NCBI RefSeq assembly: GCF_000970085.1
Contig: NZ_CP009506.1
Span: 1,116,001 to 1,180,000 of the forward strand
Direction: 5' to 3'
DNA from: Methanosarcina siciliae T4/M
Lineage (GTDB): Archaea; Halobacteriota; Methanosarcinia; Methanosarcinales; Methanosarcinaceae
Length of the DNA stretch: 64,000 nt
Shown: positions 63,878 through 64,000 of the stretch, in pieces
Layout: each line of letters begins with the position of its first letter
Numbering within the stretch: the first letter of the stretch is position 1
Position numbers and translations under genes: made by a program
The notes under the pieces: model-generated
Database searches by the model: none
The model's input: only the letters and a program-made list of their open reading frames with translations
What the model was told of the DNA's origin: nothing

Positions 63878-63935
63878 GAATCTGTTTCGGGGGAAATCGT
63901 TTATTACTCGGTTCTGATTTGAGGGTTAATTTCGA

Positions 63936-63999
63936 GATATTTGGAGTATCGGATATTTGGAGTATCGGATATTTGGAGTATCGGATATTTGGAGTATTG
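63936..63999 (+). repeat. 16-bp tandem repeat, four copies, at right edge
   Basis: Three exact copies of GATATTTGGAGTATCG (63936-63951, 63952-63967, 63968-63983) and a fourth with one change (63984-63999). The array may continue past the window. The repeats adjoin without spacers, so this is not a CRISPR array. Confidence 0.92.
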
Positions 64000-64000
64000 G

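Noticed and set aside
63936..63999. Regular repeats resembling a CRISPR array
   Set aside because: Units are 16 bp and adjoin with no spacers; no cas genes in the window.
1..64000. tRNA genes as island attachment sites
   Set aside because: No tRNA cloverleaf or CCA-side arm was recognised near either end of the RM operon or the other bracketed segments; protein-gene 3' ends are repeated instead.

Overview
The window looks like a chromosomal segment of a methanogenic archaeon of the Methanosarcina type. The basis is a two-part archaeal CoA pathway (pantoate kinase plus phosphopantothenate synthetase), a 5'-deoxyadenosine/SAH deaminase beside an adenosylhomocysteinase-type gene, a surface protein with PKD repeats, PGF-pre-PGF domain and PGF-CTERM tail, a UPF0228 protein, MEDS-PAS histidine kinases, TRAM-tailed FtsJ, and long AT-rich spacers around moderate-GC genes. 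The assignment rests on remembered family distribution, not on a search. No rRNA, tRNA, CRISPR array, integrase or intact transposase was seen.

Layout. (1) 1-12 kb: an accessory, defence-like region. A GspF/TadC platform gene cut by the left edge and a decayed, 5'-truncated second copy (5490-6830) enclose a MntA/HepT toxin-antitoxin pair and an HD-domain protein fused to a DeoR-like sensor fold. Then come a SIR2-TPR protein and a large PGF-CTERM surface protein. (2) 12.4-23.5 kb: a tightly overlapping type I restriction-modification operon (hsdM, a tiny relic ORF, KilA-N gene, hsdS, fused DUF262/HNH GmrSD-like gene, hsdR, SprT-like metallopeptidase). It is bracketed by the intact PHP gene and a broken copy of that gene's 3' end. 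(3) 23.4-40.7 kb: mostly core genes (PHP, rRNA methyltransferase, Vms1-like release factor, CoaBC, pantoate kinase, phosphopantothenate synthetase, HD hydrolase, deaminase, AhcY), interrupted by a patch of small secreted proteins, C39-like peptidases and pseudogenes. (4) 41-49 kb: two MEDS-PAS-HisKA_2 histidine kinases in tandem, separated by a decayed copy of the ahcY 3' end. (5) 49.5-56 kb: an MTAN-NB-ARC-TPR STAND protein, then on the minus strand a compact three-gene unit (cytoplasmic DUF1858/solute-binding-like protein, Cys-rich SIMIBI GTPase, orphan ABC ATPase). (6) 56-64 kb: a decayed kinase tail, a third MEDS kinase with a HisKA core, two Rcp1-like single-domain response regulators and a REC-PAS-PAS-HisKA_2 kinase, which together could form one phosphorelay.

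The strongest structural signal is a repeated architecture: intact gene, then cargo, then a 5'-truncated copy of that gene's 3' end in the same orientation. It is seen with the TadC-like gene, the PHP gene and ahcY, and weakly with a kinase. This is the footprint expected if circular DNA carrying a 3' gene fragment integrated by single crossover, or if segments were tandemly duplicated and then decayed. The best candidate for an undescribed biochemical system is the ABC/GTPase/DUF1858 triad at 53.0-56.0 kb, which has transporter-like parts but no membrane component.
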